Assembly: GCA_949752735.1 (NCBI GenBank)
Contig: OX457044.1
Location: 18,835,685 to 18,899,684 of the forward strand
DNA from: Lumbricus terrestris
Taxonomy: Eukaryota; Annelida; Clitellata; Crassiclitellata; Lumbricidae
Reading direction: 5' to 3'
DNA length: 64,000 bases
The notes below the pieces were generated by a model that was not told the DNA's origin, searched no databases, and saw only the letters and a list, made by a program, of their open reading frames with translations. Positions 1 to 11,563 of this stretch are shown here, piece after piece. The position numbers and the translations under genes are program-made. Within the stretch, counting starts at the first letter, position 1; every line of letters begins with the position of its first letter.

Positions 1-33
1 AATTTATGTAATAATAATAATAATAATAATAAT

Positions 34-735
34 ACCTCCACCATACCTCAACCATACCTCCACCATACCTCCACCATACCTCCACCATACCTCAACCATA
101 CCTCCACCATACCTCCACCATACCTCAACCATACCTCCACCATACCTCCACCATACCTCCACCATACCTCCACCATACCTCCACCATACCTCCACCTTAC
201 CTCCACCATACCTCCATCATACCTCCACCATACCTCAACCATACCTCCACCTTACCTCAACCATACCTCCCCCATACCTTCAACTTACCTCCACCATACC
301 TCCACCATACCTCAACCATACCTCCACCATACCTCAACCATACCTCCACCATGCCTCCACCATACCTCAACCATACCTCCACCTTACCTCCACCATACCT
401 CCACAATACCTCCACCATACCTCCACTATACCTCAACCATACCTCCACCATACCTCCACCATACCTCCACTATACCTCAACCATACCTCCACCATACCTC
501 CACCATACCTCCACCATACCTCAACCATACCTCCACCATACCTCCACCATACCTCAACCATACCTCCACCATACCTCCACCATACCTCCACCATACCTCA
601 ACCATACCTCCACCATACCTTCAACTTACCTCCACCATACCTCCACCATACCTCAACCATACCTCCACCATACCTCAACCATACCTCCACCATACCTCCA
701 CCACACCTCCACCACAACCTCCACCACACCTCCAC
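34..735. repeat. 11-bp minisatellite (catacctccac family)
   Basis: About 700 bp of an 11-bp unit of the form catacctccac, with variants such as catacctcaac and catactctcc-like changes. It follows a short (AAT)n run at 10-33. Long open frames on both strands here are by-products of the 11-bp period and are not genes. Confidence 0.95.
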
Positions 736-1554
736 AACCAAATCGAGAAGTTTTTTAAGTTGACGCAGGAGTGGTAAGGCTCCATGAGGTGGAACGGGCT
801 TCCTTGGCACGTTGCTTCCCTATAGGGTTCTCCTTCACTCACCGCACTATATCGGTTCCTATTGGCTTATTTATTCCTATTGGCCTGTGGATCTTGAGCG
901 CCTCTAATTAGATACTCTGATGTGGCGACATATAAATTTCGATTGCTGGATTGATTCGGCAGATTCTGAGAACATCTTTTTTAGGATCCGCCTCTCTATG
1001 GCCATCAGGATTTTCATTAGACATGCTGCTGTCTCCAATTTCTGCTGTCAATGATGTCATCAGTCGCTCTCTCGTCCTCCGTTGCGAAGTTCTGGCAATA
1101 TCATTTTGCTAACTTCAGTCAAAAGAAAATGTAAACCCCTGTTGATGCAAAAATACGGTGTCAAATTTAAGAGGCATATTTCTGTTTCTTAAGGGTCTGA
1201 AACTTGACTGGCGCACTAAGCCAGACAGTCTGCAGACAGCAGGAACGCCTTGCAAATAAGGAATGGCCTGAAACTGCTAATAAACTAATGACCATCAGAG
1301 AGAAACCGAATACCAAGCCACCGAATATCAAGTCACATTCTTTAAGGAGTTAATGATTTCGCACAAATATAAGGTTGCACAATAAACATATGGCTGTCTA
1401 TTAATATGGGATTATCTATTACTTGCAGACTGCACGATCTCTCAGATGATTTTCATTATCTATTCTGCCGTGACTTGAAAGAAATCTATACACAGCCTGG
1501 TGTTATGAGAACTGCTGAGGAGTAGCGGCAGACAAAGGAAGCTAGGATGTGACG
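736..1554. other. No gene seen; degenerate LINE-tail remnant
   Basis: I see no coding signal. Around 820-945 there is a decayed segment ending in 'gagcgcctctaattag...acatataaattt', resembling the 3' tails of the LINE and SINE copies found elsewhere in the window. Confidence 0.5.
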
Positions 1555-1980
1555 AGGAAGTGAGAGGTGGAACAGGAGAAGGTGTAGGAGGTGTAGGATC
1601 AGGAGGAGGAGGAGGAGAAGGAAGAGGAGAAGGAAGAGGAGAAGGAAGAGGAGAAGGAAGAGGAGAAGGAAGTGAGAGGTGGAACAGGAGAAGAAGTAGG
1701 AGCCTAGGAGGTGAAGGATCAGGAGGAGGAGGAAGAGGAGAAGGAAGAGGAGCAGAAAGAGGAGGAGGATGAGAAGGAGGAGGAGAAGGAAGAGGAGAAG
1801 GAAGAGGAGAAGGAAGATGACGAGGAGAAGGAGGAGGAGGAGAAGGAGAAGGAGAGGGAAGAGGAGCAGAAAGAGGAAAAGGAAGAGGAGGAGGAGAAAG
1901 AGGAGGAGGAGCAGAAAGAGGAGGAGGAAGAGGAGGAGGAGGAGGAGAAAAAGGAGAAGGATGAGAAGGTGGATAAAACG
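1555..1980. repeat. Purine-rich (GGA/GAA)n tract
   Basis: About 425 bp, almost purely purine on the + strand, built from gga, gaa and gag triplets in irregular blocks (ggaagaggagaa is frequent). Frames read as Glu/Lys/Arg runs on one strand and Ser/Pro runs on the other, which is low complexity and not a gene. Mirror-symmetric stretches could form triplex DNA. Confidence 0.93.
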
Positions 1981-1990
1981 ACGAAGGAAG

Positions 1991-2218
1991 CAAGGCCGTA
2001 GCTAGGGGGGTGTTTTGGGTGTTTGAACACCCCCCAGAAATGGAAAATGTGAAAAATAAAAGAATGCATTTACGAGCACATGATGTAAAAACCATGAAAT
2101 AAAACCACGAAAACACCCCCCGAAGTATGCCGGATGGCTAAAAAAGGTCATCAGTTTTTTAGGAAGGAAAATTGGTGAGTGAAACACCCCCCGAAATCAA
2201 ATCCTGGCTACGGCCTTG
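1991..2218. mobile_element. hAT-like MITE, terminus CAAGGCCGTAGC, copy 1
   Basis: A 228-bp element with inverted termini (CAAGGCCGTAGCTAGG at the left, the reverse complement of CAAGGCCGTAGCCAGG at the right). It is flanked by a perfect 8-bp duplication GAAGGAAG at 1983-1990 and 2219-2226. Eight-base duplications are typical of hAT transposases. There is no coding capacity. The interior has 'ggctaaaaaaggtcatcag', a module shared with other elements in the window. A second copy lies at 17886-18225. Confidence 0.88.
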
Positions 2219-2226
2219 GAAGGAAG

Positions 2227-2504
2227 AGCGGATAAAAGCAGAGAGAGAGAGAAGTGAACGATGGTCACCGGATGACGATGGGATAAATGATGCAGGTGCA
2301 ACAGGTAAATGCTGCTGCTGCTGCTGGTGCTGCTGCTGCTGATGCTGATGCACTTCTAATGCTTTCTCTTCGCTTTTGCTCCTTCGTCAACGTTGCATTA
2401 CGTTGTAAACCGAAAATAGTTCCGTAGATGTAGACATATGCGTTTGTGCAGAGCACGAAAGACCAATCATGGTGAATTAATTATAATACTATCTATAATC
2501 TATC
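2227..2504. other. No gene; short (CTG)n run
   Basis: Contains an imperfect ctg/gat triplet run at about 2310-2350. No splice-bounded coding segment was recognised. Confidence 0.5.
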
Positions 2505-2930
2505 TGTGCATATAAGTATGCATGTACGTATGTGCGTATGTATGTATGTATGCATGCATGTATGCATGTATGTATGTATGTATGTATGTATGTATGTATG
2601 TATGTATGTATGTATGTATGTATGTATGTATGTATGTATGTATGTATGTATGTATGTATGTATGTATGTATGTATGTATGTATGTATGTATGTATGTATG
2701 TATGTATGTATGTATGTATGTATGTATGTATGTATGTATGTATGTATGTATGTATGTATGTATGTATGTATGTATGTATGTATGTATGTATGTATGTATG
2801 TATGTATGTATGTATGTATGTATGTATGTATGTATGTATGTATGTATGTATGTATGTATGTATGTATGTATGTATGTATGTATGTATGTATTTATGCATG
2901 CATGCATGCATGCATGCATGTATGCATAAA
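2505..2930. repeat. (TATG)n microsatellite, about 82 units
   Basis: An uninterrupted tatg run of about 328 bp (2563-2890) with tgca-containing edges on both sides. Open frames here read as repeating four-residue patterns and are artefacts of the tetranucleotide period. Confidence 0.97.
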
Positions 2931-2931
2931 T

Positions 2932-3083
2932 ACAGTGCGGACTCGGATTTTCACGCCGAAGCGCTGAGCAATTGCGAGTGAAGGACTTGCCCAAGGTCCC
3001 TACAGGGCGGCTTGAGGTGGATTCGAACCTGCAACCCTCCGGCTCCAAGGCATCGAACCCACCACTACACCACCGTGCCCCAT
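2932..3083 (-). mobile_element. tRNA-headed SINE, family A, copy 1
   Basis: Reverse-oriented copy of a SINE seen five times in this window. On the minus strand the head has a pol III B-box-like segment (complement of 'ggtggattcgaacctg' near 3016-3031) and the body has the complement of 'gacttgcccaaggtccct'. The tail abuts the TATG microsatellite. Confidence 0.8.
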
Positions 3084-3774
3084 ATGTCTCACACCGCCCC
3101 TCCCCCGTGTACGTGCTCGTGTGCATATGCGTAATGTTCGCGCGCGTGCGTGGTGTGTATAGGTGTATGTATGTGTGCGTGCGTGCGTGTTTGCTTAGAC
3201 ACTTAACTGTGTCGCTTTTTATGTAGCCCGCAGAAGATTACGAGGAAGAGCAAGTGGAATGCGGAAGAGTGGATCATGTAGACCTAGAACTTCATAGATG
3301 ATGTCCTTCAGTGTTATTAGTTTTCCGATTATTGAAATAGCTCTTCGCAGTTTTTAAATTTTGGTGATTACAAACTATCATTATTTGGCCAATATTTCAT
3401 TACAGAAAAACATGGCTTTTCATGCAGGCCTACTTTTGGAGTTGCTCTTTTATTTTGGTAATTGCATTTTTTGCTTTGGAGTTGTGGCTTTCGGATATTC
3501 TTGTTCCGTGACCAGCGGCCTTGGGTGCAGGCAAAGCAGGGAGTTGCATGGGACGCCAAAACCTATGAGCGTTTGAACACTTTTATGCTTTCCACTACAA
3601 GCAAAAAGATATCTGATTAGCCTACTTCCACAAATATTTCTTTGTAATTGGCATTTTTCTTTTTCTGGTAATTCGAATTTTTTATGCTTCATAGTAAGCC
3701 CATTTTTAACAATTTCCAAAAAATTCGAATTATCAAGAGTTGAAAATGAAAAAACCCATGATAGACTATTAAGC
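3084..3774. other. No gene seen
   Basis: GT-rich low complexity to about 3200, then AT-rich sequence. Short open frames on both strands (up to 157 codons) overlap one another and show no motif or family resemblance. Confidence 0.5.
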
Positions 3775-4027
3775 AGTGACGTAGCCAGGAATTTATTACG
3801 GGGGTTTGGGATTTTATGGCCTGGCCGGATGCCCTTTCTGACACCAACCCATGCAACAAATAAAAAGGGAATAAAGTAACAAGGGGAATAAAGTAAGAAA
3901 AACAATTGTGTTACTACAAGCAATTGTCTTGTTTTTTTCTTATTTAAGTCGATAAATAACCTTTAAAAACTTTTTCCTAGGCCAATAGGGGTTTTAACCC
4001 CCCAAAACCCTCTTGTCTACGCCACTG
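3775..4027. mobile_element. hAT-like MITE, terminus CAGTG[A/G]CGTAGCCAGG, old copy
   Basis: Inverted termini CAGTGACGTAGCCAGGA and the complement of CAGTGGCGTAGACAAG. The interior has 'ggggttttaacccccc', as in the copies at 18398 and 42403. The flanking octamers (CTATTAAG and ACATTAGG) agree at only 5 of 8 positions, so this is an older copy or my ends are slightly off. Confidence 0.7.
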
Positions 4028-5274
4028 ACATTAGGCCTAGGCCTACTAAAAAATTACTCAGTAGAGCTAAATGTTCTGGACTTCAATCTGGCTATATTTG
4101 GTTAATTAATCCTGAACCGTTTTTCTTGGGGTTGTGGCATGGTGGGGGGGGGGGGTGTATCGTGGAGTGGGTGTCAGAGGGTGCCAACTGAATGCGCTTT
4201 GCTGGGGAAACCATTTTGGGATTGAGTTGACCCTGCAGAGCCCCGGAAATTTTAATCTGGCCCTGAATCTTGGGTTTATATTATTGCACATGTTCACTAA
4301 TAGATTTGCGCAAGCTAAAACCGATTTAGACTGATTTTCACTTCGCTTACAGCAGCCAAGTAGGCTACTTCCCAACATCTTGTTTGCACAGTATACCTAC
4401 CCATTGTGTGGAAACTCTGTCAGCCCCATTGGCATGCAAGGACACATCCAGACAACTCCGGGAGACATCCAAGTTCTAAGCGCGACAGACCATAAACAAA
4501 ATCCAAAAAGTCCTGGTCAAGTAAATAAAAATCAAGAGAAGACAGCTGCCTCCACGTAGATGCATGCCTATGTTGGTATGCATGGAGTCTTTTATGAGTC
4601 TGTGAAAGCTTAGCATTAAACATTCACGCCATGAAATTTAGTAAGCCAGTTCGAATCTAATGTCTAGATTTGTGCACCGTGCTAAGAATACACAATCGAA
4701 TCGTTGTGGAGGACATAACCTATAGCTACATGTGAGCTCAATAGACCTACATAGTCTACATGTATGTCTTGTATATTTAGTCAAACGCTTACACGACATA
4801 GAATGCATATATAGAACTCTCTATATGTACGTTATTTATATATATATATATAATATAAGCAATATATATGTTATATAAAAAAATAAATAGATGTTCAATT
4901 CTACTAGGCACTTGAAACCCAAAACCACGCGGTGACCTCTTCCCTAATTACTGAATCACATATACCCATATAGGTCTACATGGTGCACCATGAAATTGCT
5001 TTCCTGGAGCGATGCTGCCGCATCAGTCTTGCGACTCATGCATTGTATATTTATTTTAGTGTATAATAATAAACTCATAATTACGCTTGTAATGTATAAA
5101 AGTTTGAATAAAGACATCAATGAGCATTTCATGCGTTGCTCCGCGTGTTTATGAGGAATTAGGCGAGGGAGTAATTGAGACTATAGGTATACACCCTAGA
5201 ACATAATATCCGGGGGTTAATTGTTGCCGGGGTGGCACAAGCCTACGGAAACAAATAATATTATTATCACCTGA

Positions 5275-5279
<5 letters not shown>
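4028..5279. other. No gene seen
   Basis: AT-rich DNA with a poly-G run near 4143-4155 and no convincing exon. Confidence 0.5.
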
Positions 5280-5355
<76 letters not shown>

Positions 5356-5450
5356 GGACAGACAGACAGAGAGACAGACATGCAGAGAGAGAGAAAGAGA
5401 GAGAGAGAAAGAGAGAGTAAGAGAGAAAAAGAGAGAGAGGCAGGCAGACG
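5280..5450. repeat. (GA)n and (GACA)n microsatellite
   Basis: Pure GA repeat 5280-5353, followed by mixed gaca, gaga and gaaa repeats. A related gaca cluster lies at 5590-5660. Confidence 0.95.
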
Positions 5451-5626
5451 CACCTACACAGACAGGCGCAGGTCCATACGTAGAAACGGAATCGAAAAGA
5501 AATGGAATAAACACCTAATGAACATACATCAAAGTAATGGACACGTAATTATAGTCAAAGAGAAACAACATAACTACGCAGACATACATTCAGACAAACA
5601 GACAAACAGACAGACAGACAGAGAGT

Positions 5627-5658
<32 letters not shown>

Positions 5659-6330
5659 GATAGTCAGATAGAATGCACATGACACGCATGTCCTTTGAAA
5701 TAGATTTTACGGGCATCCATCGCATTACGCCTATATACAATATACATTGGCCTACACTCTGAGGCTAATATTAGAACCGACCGCTAATAAATTATGTCAC
5801 GTATATACATTCTATGCAGAATAAATGCATACAGCAGATTATACCTAAATAGGCCTATATGTATATATATATATATACATATATATATGCAACCTATGCC
5901 TATGCATCAATCAATCAATCTTTTATTTTGAGACAAATCATTTCTTTTACAGTAATACAATTGCAAATTTGCAATCACATATTTATAGGGGAAATGGACA
6001 AGGATAGGCCATGAAGGGATCACTCATCCCGCTAATAGGGACACCTGCGTACATGTAAAAAAAGGTATACGCTATGCATTGGCCGACAACTATTATGCTT
6101 TTAAGTAAGACAGTGAAAGATTACAATTACTTAGGTAACATAACTAAATTAGACAGTGCAAACTCTTAATTAAAATTAAGGAAGAATAAAAAAAATGCTA
6201 TAGATACAGATGCATGTTTAAACGTATAGGCCATATAATTTATGTCGACGAATAAATCTAATCTGTTTAGACATTATAGGGCGTAACATATATTATATAT
6301 ATATTATAATTATAGCCTATATAGTAAAAT
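5451..6330. other. No gene seen; AT-rich with TAGGCCTA motifs
   Basis: Short gaca repeats to about 5660, then AT-rich sequence with several taggcct/ggcctata motifs and short AT runs. No coding signal. Confidence 0.5.
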
Positions 6331-6337
6331 TTGGGGG

Positions 6338-6425
6338 AACCCGGTAGTGCATTAGATAACACACTGGCATGGCATGGAGTTCAGTAGATCCGAGTTCGAG
6401 CCTCGTAGGCGGTGTAGCTATTAGC
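6338..6425 (+). mobile_element. tRNA-like SINE head
   Basis: Contains an A-box-like segment (ggtagtgcattagataacac) and, about 50 bp on, a B-box-like segment 'gagttcgagcctc'. It is too divergent, and lacks a foldable acceptor stem, for a working tRNA, so a SINE head is the better reading. The 16-mer atggagttcagtagat recurs just before the LTR element at 44303-44318. Confidence 0.55.
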
Positions 6426-6528
6426 GCCTTCTCAACAAGCGACTGTGTAACCCGTATTATAGTACTTCCCTTCCATGTATACGCCTAACTGAGTTGCGGT
6501 CTTGTCAACCTGTTTTTTTCACATTAAA

Positions 6529-6530
<2 letters not shown>

Positions 6531-6588
<58 letters not shown>
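6531..6588. repeat. (AT)29 microsatellite
   Basis: Uninterrupted at-dinucleotide run. Confidence 0.98.
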
Positions 6589-6590
<2 letters not shown>

Positions 6591-7425
6591 CTGTACACTG
6601 TAATCGGTTGCCATCTGCACCGTCTGTCAGCCGGATTGTTTAATAAAGAATATTATAGAACAGGTCGTGTTGCAATTTATGTGCATTTGCTATATACATA
6701 TTATTATATTATGTATTATGTATATATGTATATATTATATTATATATATATGTACCTACATGAATATGATATACTGGTTGAGTGCGTGCATCACAATACA
6801 CGACGTAGCTAAGTATAATGATGAATAGTGGGGTCGGTGCAATCGATTCTATATGGAGCAATGGCCTCACGACCGAAGGACTCGAGCTGCAGCGCACGAC
6901 ATTGTGTGAGGACATTGCGCACATTCACCAGTCCATTAACGCAATGAGATGGCGATACACGGCATCTATAAGGTATACGCAGGAATAAGGCATAGAATAG
7001 GCTAAATATGTTTATACACATGATATTTTATCACGTTCATTCATTCATTCTTGGAATTTGTATAGCGCCATTTCAAGGAAAAAACCAATCATCAGAAGCG
7101 CTCGCAGGGCATTCACGACTAAAAAAGCAGCCTTACGTGTATAGGTATACACCGTATACGCGTAAGTATATTTATTATATAGATCTAACTATATAAATCC
7201 AGCTGGAATGTTCAGAGGGAGTGAACGCAACTCCATCCGGGAGTTCATTCCAGATGGATGGAGGGACTTCAATCGAGAAAGTTCGGCGTTGCCTATTATA
7301 GTGGCCAGACGCAAGGGCTGATTGATCCCCCTGGATCCGCCCCTGGCCAGGCGTAGGGGTTCACCTCTCGTGGCGGTGCGAAGCGCCAGACGCCTGCAGC
7401 GTCGGAGAGATGGATACATATATAT
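6589..7425. other. No gene seen
   Basis: AT-rich DNA with a reverse-oriented SINE/LINE-tail remnant near 7035-7135 ('tgtatagcgccatttcaagg') and an unrecognised GC-richer stretch at 7200-7410. Confidence 0.45.
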
Positions 7426-7560
<135 letters not shown>

Positions 7561-7929
7561 ATAGAGAGAGACTATAGAGAGAGGTCTGTATGTTCTATAA
7601 GAAGGAGAACAGTCAAGACTGTATCGCAACGATTTATTCATATAATTATCACCTCTCGAAGATTAACTATTCATGCAGAGGGTTCTCAGGATGGAAACTC
7701 AGAAGAAAGGAAATGCATGTATATTTATACATGCATTTCTCTCTTTTACATGCTTCTCTGTCGATGTATATATGCATATATTTAGTATACAGTGTAAAAA
7801 TTGTGTGAAAATAGAGGGTTGTACTATCATCCACTTGGAATTGGGGTGTGAAAAACAGACTTTATTATATGGGGCTCCAAAAAAGACTGGGGCGGAGGTT
7901 AAAACCCTCAACCCACAAATTATTTACCC

Positions 7930-7942
7930 TGTATATATATGC

Positions 7943-8023
<81 letters not shown>

Positions 8024-8190
8024 CAGAGACACAGAGACAGAGAGAAATAGAGTAGGTGAGACAGAGACAGAGAAACAGAGAAAGACATAGAGAGACAGAG
8101 AGAGACACAGAAACAGAGACAGAGACAGGGAGAGACGAGAGAGAGACAGACACAGAGACAGATATATATATATGTATATATATAGTTATA
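7930..8190. repeat. Compound TA/GA/GACA microsatellite
   Basis: TA run, then GA run (7962-7996), gaca repeats, and imperfect acagag repeats ending in tatata. Simple sequence only. Confidence 0.93.
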
Positions 8191-8955
8191 TATATATGCA
8201 TCCTCGTGACATGTAGGCCTTGAGATGATTCTATTCCAAAAATTTTAAATGTAATTACTGGATCACCATTAGGAAACTACTTTACTTGGGCCTACTTACA
8301 CAACATATAATTACGATCGACTTTCTTACAGAACGTACGGAACTATAGAAATATAATATTATATATAATTTGTATGTATGTATTGTATATATATAGGCCA
8401 TATGCACATGTTGTGTGTGTGTTTGTATGTGTGTATACATGCATACGTGTGCAACTGTGCATATATGGTATATATGATGCGTGTACGCTATATATTTACA
8501 TGGTATGTTCATCCGACGTATATTTGTTGGTGCGTTGACATTTTATTTGGCATCATTTAGAACCTGATGTCCTGCTGTGATTGGTCAGTTGCCGCCACAT
8601 GCAGACGCTTTTATTTGATCACCCGCAATTACATCTGCAGAGGGCGATGATGATGATGACGGTGATGATGACGTAGAAGATCCATGTGTATCCTCCTCCC
8701 CCATCGAGGGTCGTCGGCCTCTTGGACTGCGAGGATAAACGGACCGATGACCGGATGGACGGAGGGAGGGAGGGAGGCTGGTAGCCACTGGGGGAGCAGA
8801 GCGTTCGGATGGTCACGGCACGCGTCTTTCTTAACCCCAAATATCTGAGAAGCAATGAGACGGCGCTGCTTTGGCCTACTACTCTCCGATAGATCAATTC
8901 GTATGATCAGACAAATTGGACCAAGAACACACGAGAGGGAGTGCGAGAGGTATAG
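8191..8955. other. No gene seen
   Basis: AT-rich DNA, a (GAT)n-like stretch near 8645-8680 and a (GGGA) stretch near 8760. No supported exon. Confidence 0.45.
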
Positions 8956-8963
8956 ACAGAGAT

Positions 8964-8994
<31 letters not shown>

Positions 8995-9050
8995 GTCAGA
9001 CAGACAGACAGACAAACATACATACATACATACAGACAGACAGATGGAGG
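8956..9050. repeat. (GACA)n / (ATAC)n microsatellite
   Basis: Tandem gaca units, then cata units, then gaca again. Confidence 0.95.
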
Positions 9051-10006
9051 GAAGGAGAGGGAGCTGCATATCTCTTTCTCTCTCCCTCAGAGAGAGAAAA
9101 ATAGAGGAGAAGCGAAAGAGAGAGGTGAACGATCTCTTGTCCTGTTTGTCGTGCACGGAATTTATATATTTATCTATGCAAGCCCACACACGCGCACGCG
9201 CTCACATATTTTCTCTCACACGTGCAAACATACAAACACACACACACGCACACACTCTGTCACATGTACACACACGCGCACCAGGTAATTACATCTTTGG
9301 CTATAGTGCCAAGTGACTAAACTTCATACATATACTTATTGTTGCCTCCTTTCGAGTGACCATGACCATGGAATCCATGCATGGATACACCAAGCAATGA
9401 ACATCTTCATATATATATAGTCTGTGGGCTATATATATATACGCTTACCTGTATGTACATACTTATTATTATACGCTCACCTGTATAGTGTATACGCTTA
9501 AAGGCTTCTCATGGTAAACGGTGGTGCTAAGTAAATATTTCCGGTTGATTTGGAGCCATCGTCTTCGAATGAAGAACTCTATCGCACATCTGATTTGAGT
9601 AAGTAAGTAATTACTATGTGAAGCTGCAAGCGGGTGTAAAATATTGCATGGTGCAAAAGCAAAGGGTTATGCATGGAAGTAAATCGAGATCTGTGCAGAA
9701 TAAAGATAAAAGAGAAGGCGCAGGCCTATGTAATGGCTGACGCGTTATCATTAATTTTGTTCATTTCCAGATCGTGTCCACCAACATGTTCCAGGCTGCA
9801 GCCTTTTTTGACCTTTTTCTACCGCAACGACGTCTATCGTTCACCATGCTTGTTATAGCGCCTTGTTTTTTTTTACAAAATCATTGAACGTTACAGGCCT
9901 ACAAAATTATAATTCACGGGACTAAAAATTCACTTTTAAGTAAAAAGTGAAGATGTACATTTAAAAAACGGGACTAAATCCACGTTTAAACTTATAACCT
10001 TCTTTT
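9051..10006. other. No coding gene; possible 5' region of the GPCR gene
   Basis: AC-rich simple sequence at 9185-9280, then AT-rich sequence. A good splice acceptor (pyrimidine tract then cttttcag) ends at about 10009, 58 bp before the GPCR start codon. The receptor mRNA may therefore have an untranslated first exon somewhere upstream. Confidence 0.45.
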
Positions 10007-10066
10007 CAGATTCCTGAATCATTTTCCCGCCGCCCAACTATATCCTACTCCGCCACCGCAGTTACG

Positions 10067-11563
10067 ATGTCGGCATCCTCCTTCTCTTCTGGATCGGCGG
10101 CAGCGTCCGACTGCAAAGACCCGCAGCTGTTGCATCTGCTGAAGACGCACTTCAGCTCCAACGACACCGTCTGGCAAATGGCCTTCGAAGGTCAACGCTC
10201 CTCCTCCTGTCCACTGCTCGCCAACGTCTCCAGCGATGGTCTCCTCCATTCCAACGACGTCCCGGTGGTCGACGTCGGAGGCTCCGGCGACGCCACTCTG
10301 CTCGGTGAGCTGCTCTACGCCTTCCTCACACCGTTCCTCCTCGTCCTCGGCCTAGCCGGGAACCTCATCTCGCTCAAGGTCTTCTCGTTTCCGCAGCTCC
10401 GGAAGCTGTCGGCCAGCATGTACCTGACGGCGATCTCCGTGTCCGACTGCCTCGTCCTCGTGACGTACGTCCTCCTCGACTGGCTGAACCGCGGTCTGCC
10501 GCTCTGGCCTGGCTCCCACCGCGTCCAGATCGTCAACACGCGAGGCGTCTGCCAGTGCTTCCTGTTCGCCTCCTACACGTTCCGCTTCGTGTCCGTCTGG
10601 CTGATCGTCCTCTTCACCATCGAGAGATACATCGCAGTCTGTCGACCCTTCCACCGTCGCGTCATCTGCACGAAGACGTTCGCCTACCGCGCCATCGCGT
10701 CCGTCGTCGCTCTGGCCGCCCTCCTCAGCCTCTACAAACCGCTCCTCAGCGGCGTCTACACGACCACCAGCACCGTCCCCGACCCCAACAACAACAACAA
10801 CAACAACAACAACCTGCCTTTCACGACGTCCCCCTCTACCATCGGTAACTCAGCGCTGCATGGATCAGCGCCGCTCACTCTCCCCTTCCCAACCACACTC
10901 CCGGACAGCAGCAACAGATCCTCAGCGACGCCAGAGTCCGATTTCGCCGGCTGGGGCACCCGGGCGGCTGCCGGCGACATCCTAATGACCTACCCGGACG
11001 ACGTGACGGCCGAACCGTCGTGCCGTCGCAATCCGGCCTACGACGACTCGTACGTGAACTTCGTGATGGACGTGACGTACGGTCTGCTGATCACCGCCGT
11101 TCCATTCGTCCCGATCTGCGTCTTCAACATCTCGATCCTGTGGACGATGATCAAACGAGACACGAAGATCCGCCACCTGAAGATCATGGTCCCTGAGAAG
11201 AAGGTCCGCCTCGAGTTCACCGTCAACCTGCTCGCCGTGTCCGCTGGCTTCGTCGTCCTCAACATGCCGTACTTCATCGTCTGGTGCCAGCAGTTCGTCC
11301 AAACCCTGTACCCCGAGGACCCGTCGCTGGCCATCAGGATCCGCGACAAGCTCCTACTGACGAAGGTCACCTTCTACGTCAACTACGTCATCAACTTCTT
11401 TCTGTACAGTCTCACCGGTGGTTACTACCGCAACGCACTCGTCCGTCTCTTCTCGTGCAGCGAGGTAAAGCAGCGCACGTTCAAGATGAGACACGTCTCT
11501 GTCTCGACCACCGTAACGCACTTCTCGTCCGTTAAGGAATTGAAAATAGGAACAATCGTCTGA
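10067..11563 (+). CDS. Class A (rhodopsin-family) G-protein-coupled receptor, neuropeptide-receptor type
   Basis: A 498-residue open frame without introns, expected at the plasma membrane. TM1 has the GN motif (GLAGNLISL), TM2 has SVSDCLVL, and TM3 ends in E-R-Y (residues 186-188), the DRY-equivalent G-protein switch, followed by IAVCRP. Cys162 or Cys164 at the top of TM3 and Cys319 in extracellular loop 2 can form the conserved disulfide. TM6 carries N-M-P (399-401) without the usual CWxP. TM7 has N-F-F-L-Y (443-447) in place of NPxxY, a variant known in invertebrate peptide receptors such as FMRFamide/myosuppressin-like ones. The N-terminus has N-glycosylation sequons (NDT, NVS). Loop 2 is about 100 residues long and holds a nine-Asn run (241-249). 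The gene is much richer in GC than its flanks. The start ATG is the first in frame after a likely splice acceptor at 10009. The ligand cannot be told from sequence. Confidence 0.9.
   Translation: MSASSFSSGSAAASDCKDPQLLHLLKTHFSSNDTVWQMAFEGQRSSSCPLLANVSSDGLLHSNDVPVVDVGGSGDATLLGELLYAFLTPFLLVLGLAGNLISLKVFSFPQLRKLSASMYLTAISVSDCLVLVTYVLLDWLNRGLPLWPGSHRVQIVNTRGVCQCFLFASYTFRFVSVWLIVLFTIERYIAVCRPFHRRVICTKTFAYRAIASVVALAALLSLYKPLLSGVYTTTSTVPDPNNNNNNNNNLPFTTSPSTIGNSALHGSAPLTLPFPTTLPDSSNRSSATPESDFAGWGTRAAAGDILMTYPDDVTAEPSCRRNPAYDDSYVNFVMDVTYGLLITAVPFVPICVFNISILWTMIKRDTKIRHLKIMVPEKKVRLEFTVNLLAVSAGFVVLNMPYFIVWCQQFVQTLYPEDPSLAIRIRDKLLLTKVTFYVNYVINFFLYSLTGGYYRNALVRLFSCSEVKQRTFKMRHVSVSTTVTHFSSVKELKIGTIV

Noticed and set aside
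1460..2116. 218-codon Pro/Ser-rich frame and several Glu/Lys- or Arg-rich frames
   Set aside because: Translations of a purine tract on both strands and in several frames; simple sequence, not a mucin or nuclear protein gene.
2489..3126. Frames of up to 208 codons with repeating Tyr-Ile-His-Thr or Tyr-Val-Cys-Met
   Set aside because: Produced by the TATG tetranucleotide, which stays open in all frames.
3450..3923. 157-codon minus-strand frame
   Set aside because: Runs into a MITE, has overlapping open frames on the other strand and no recognisable motif.
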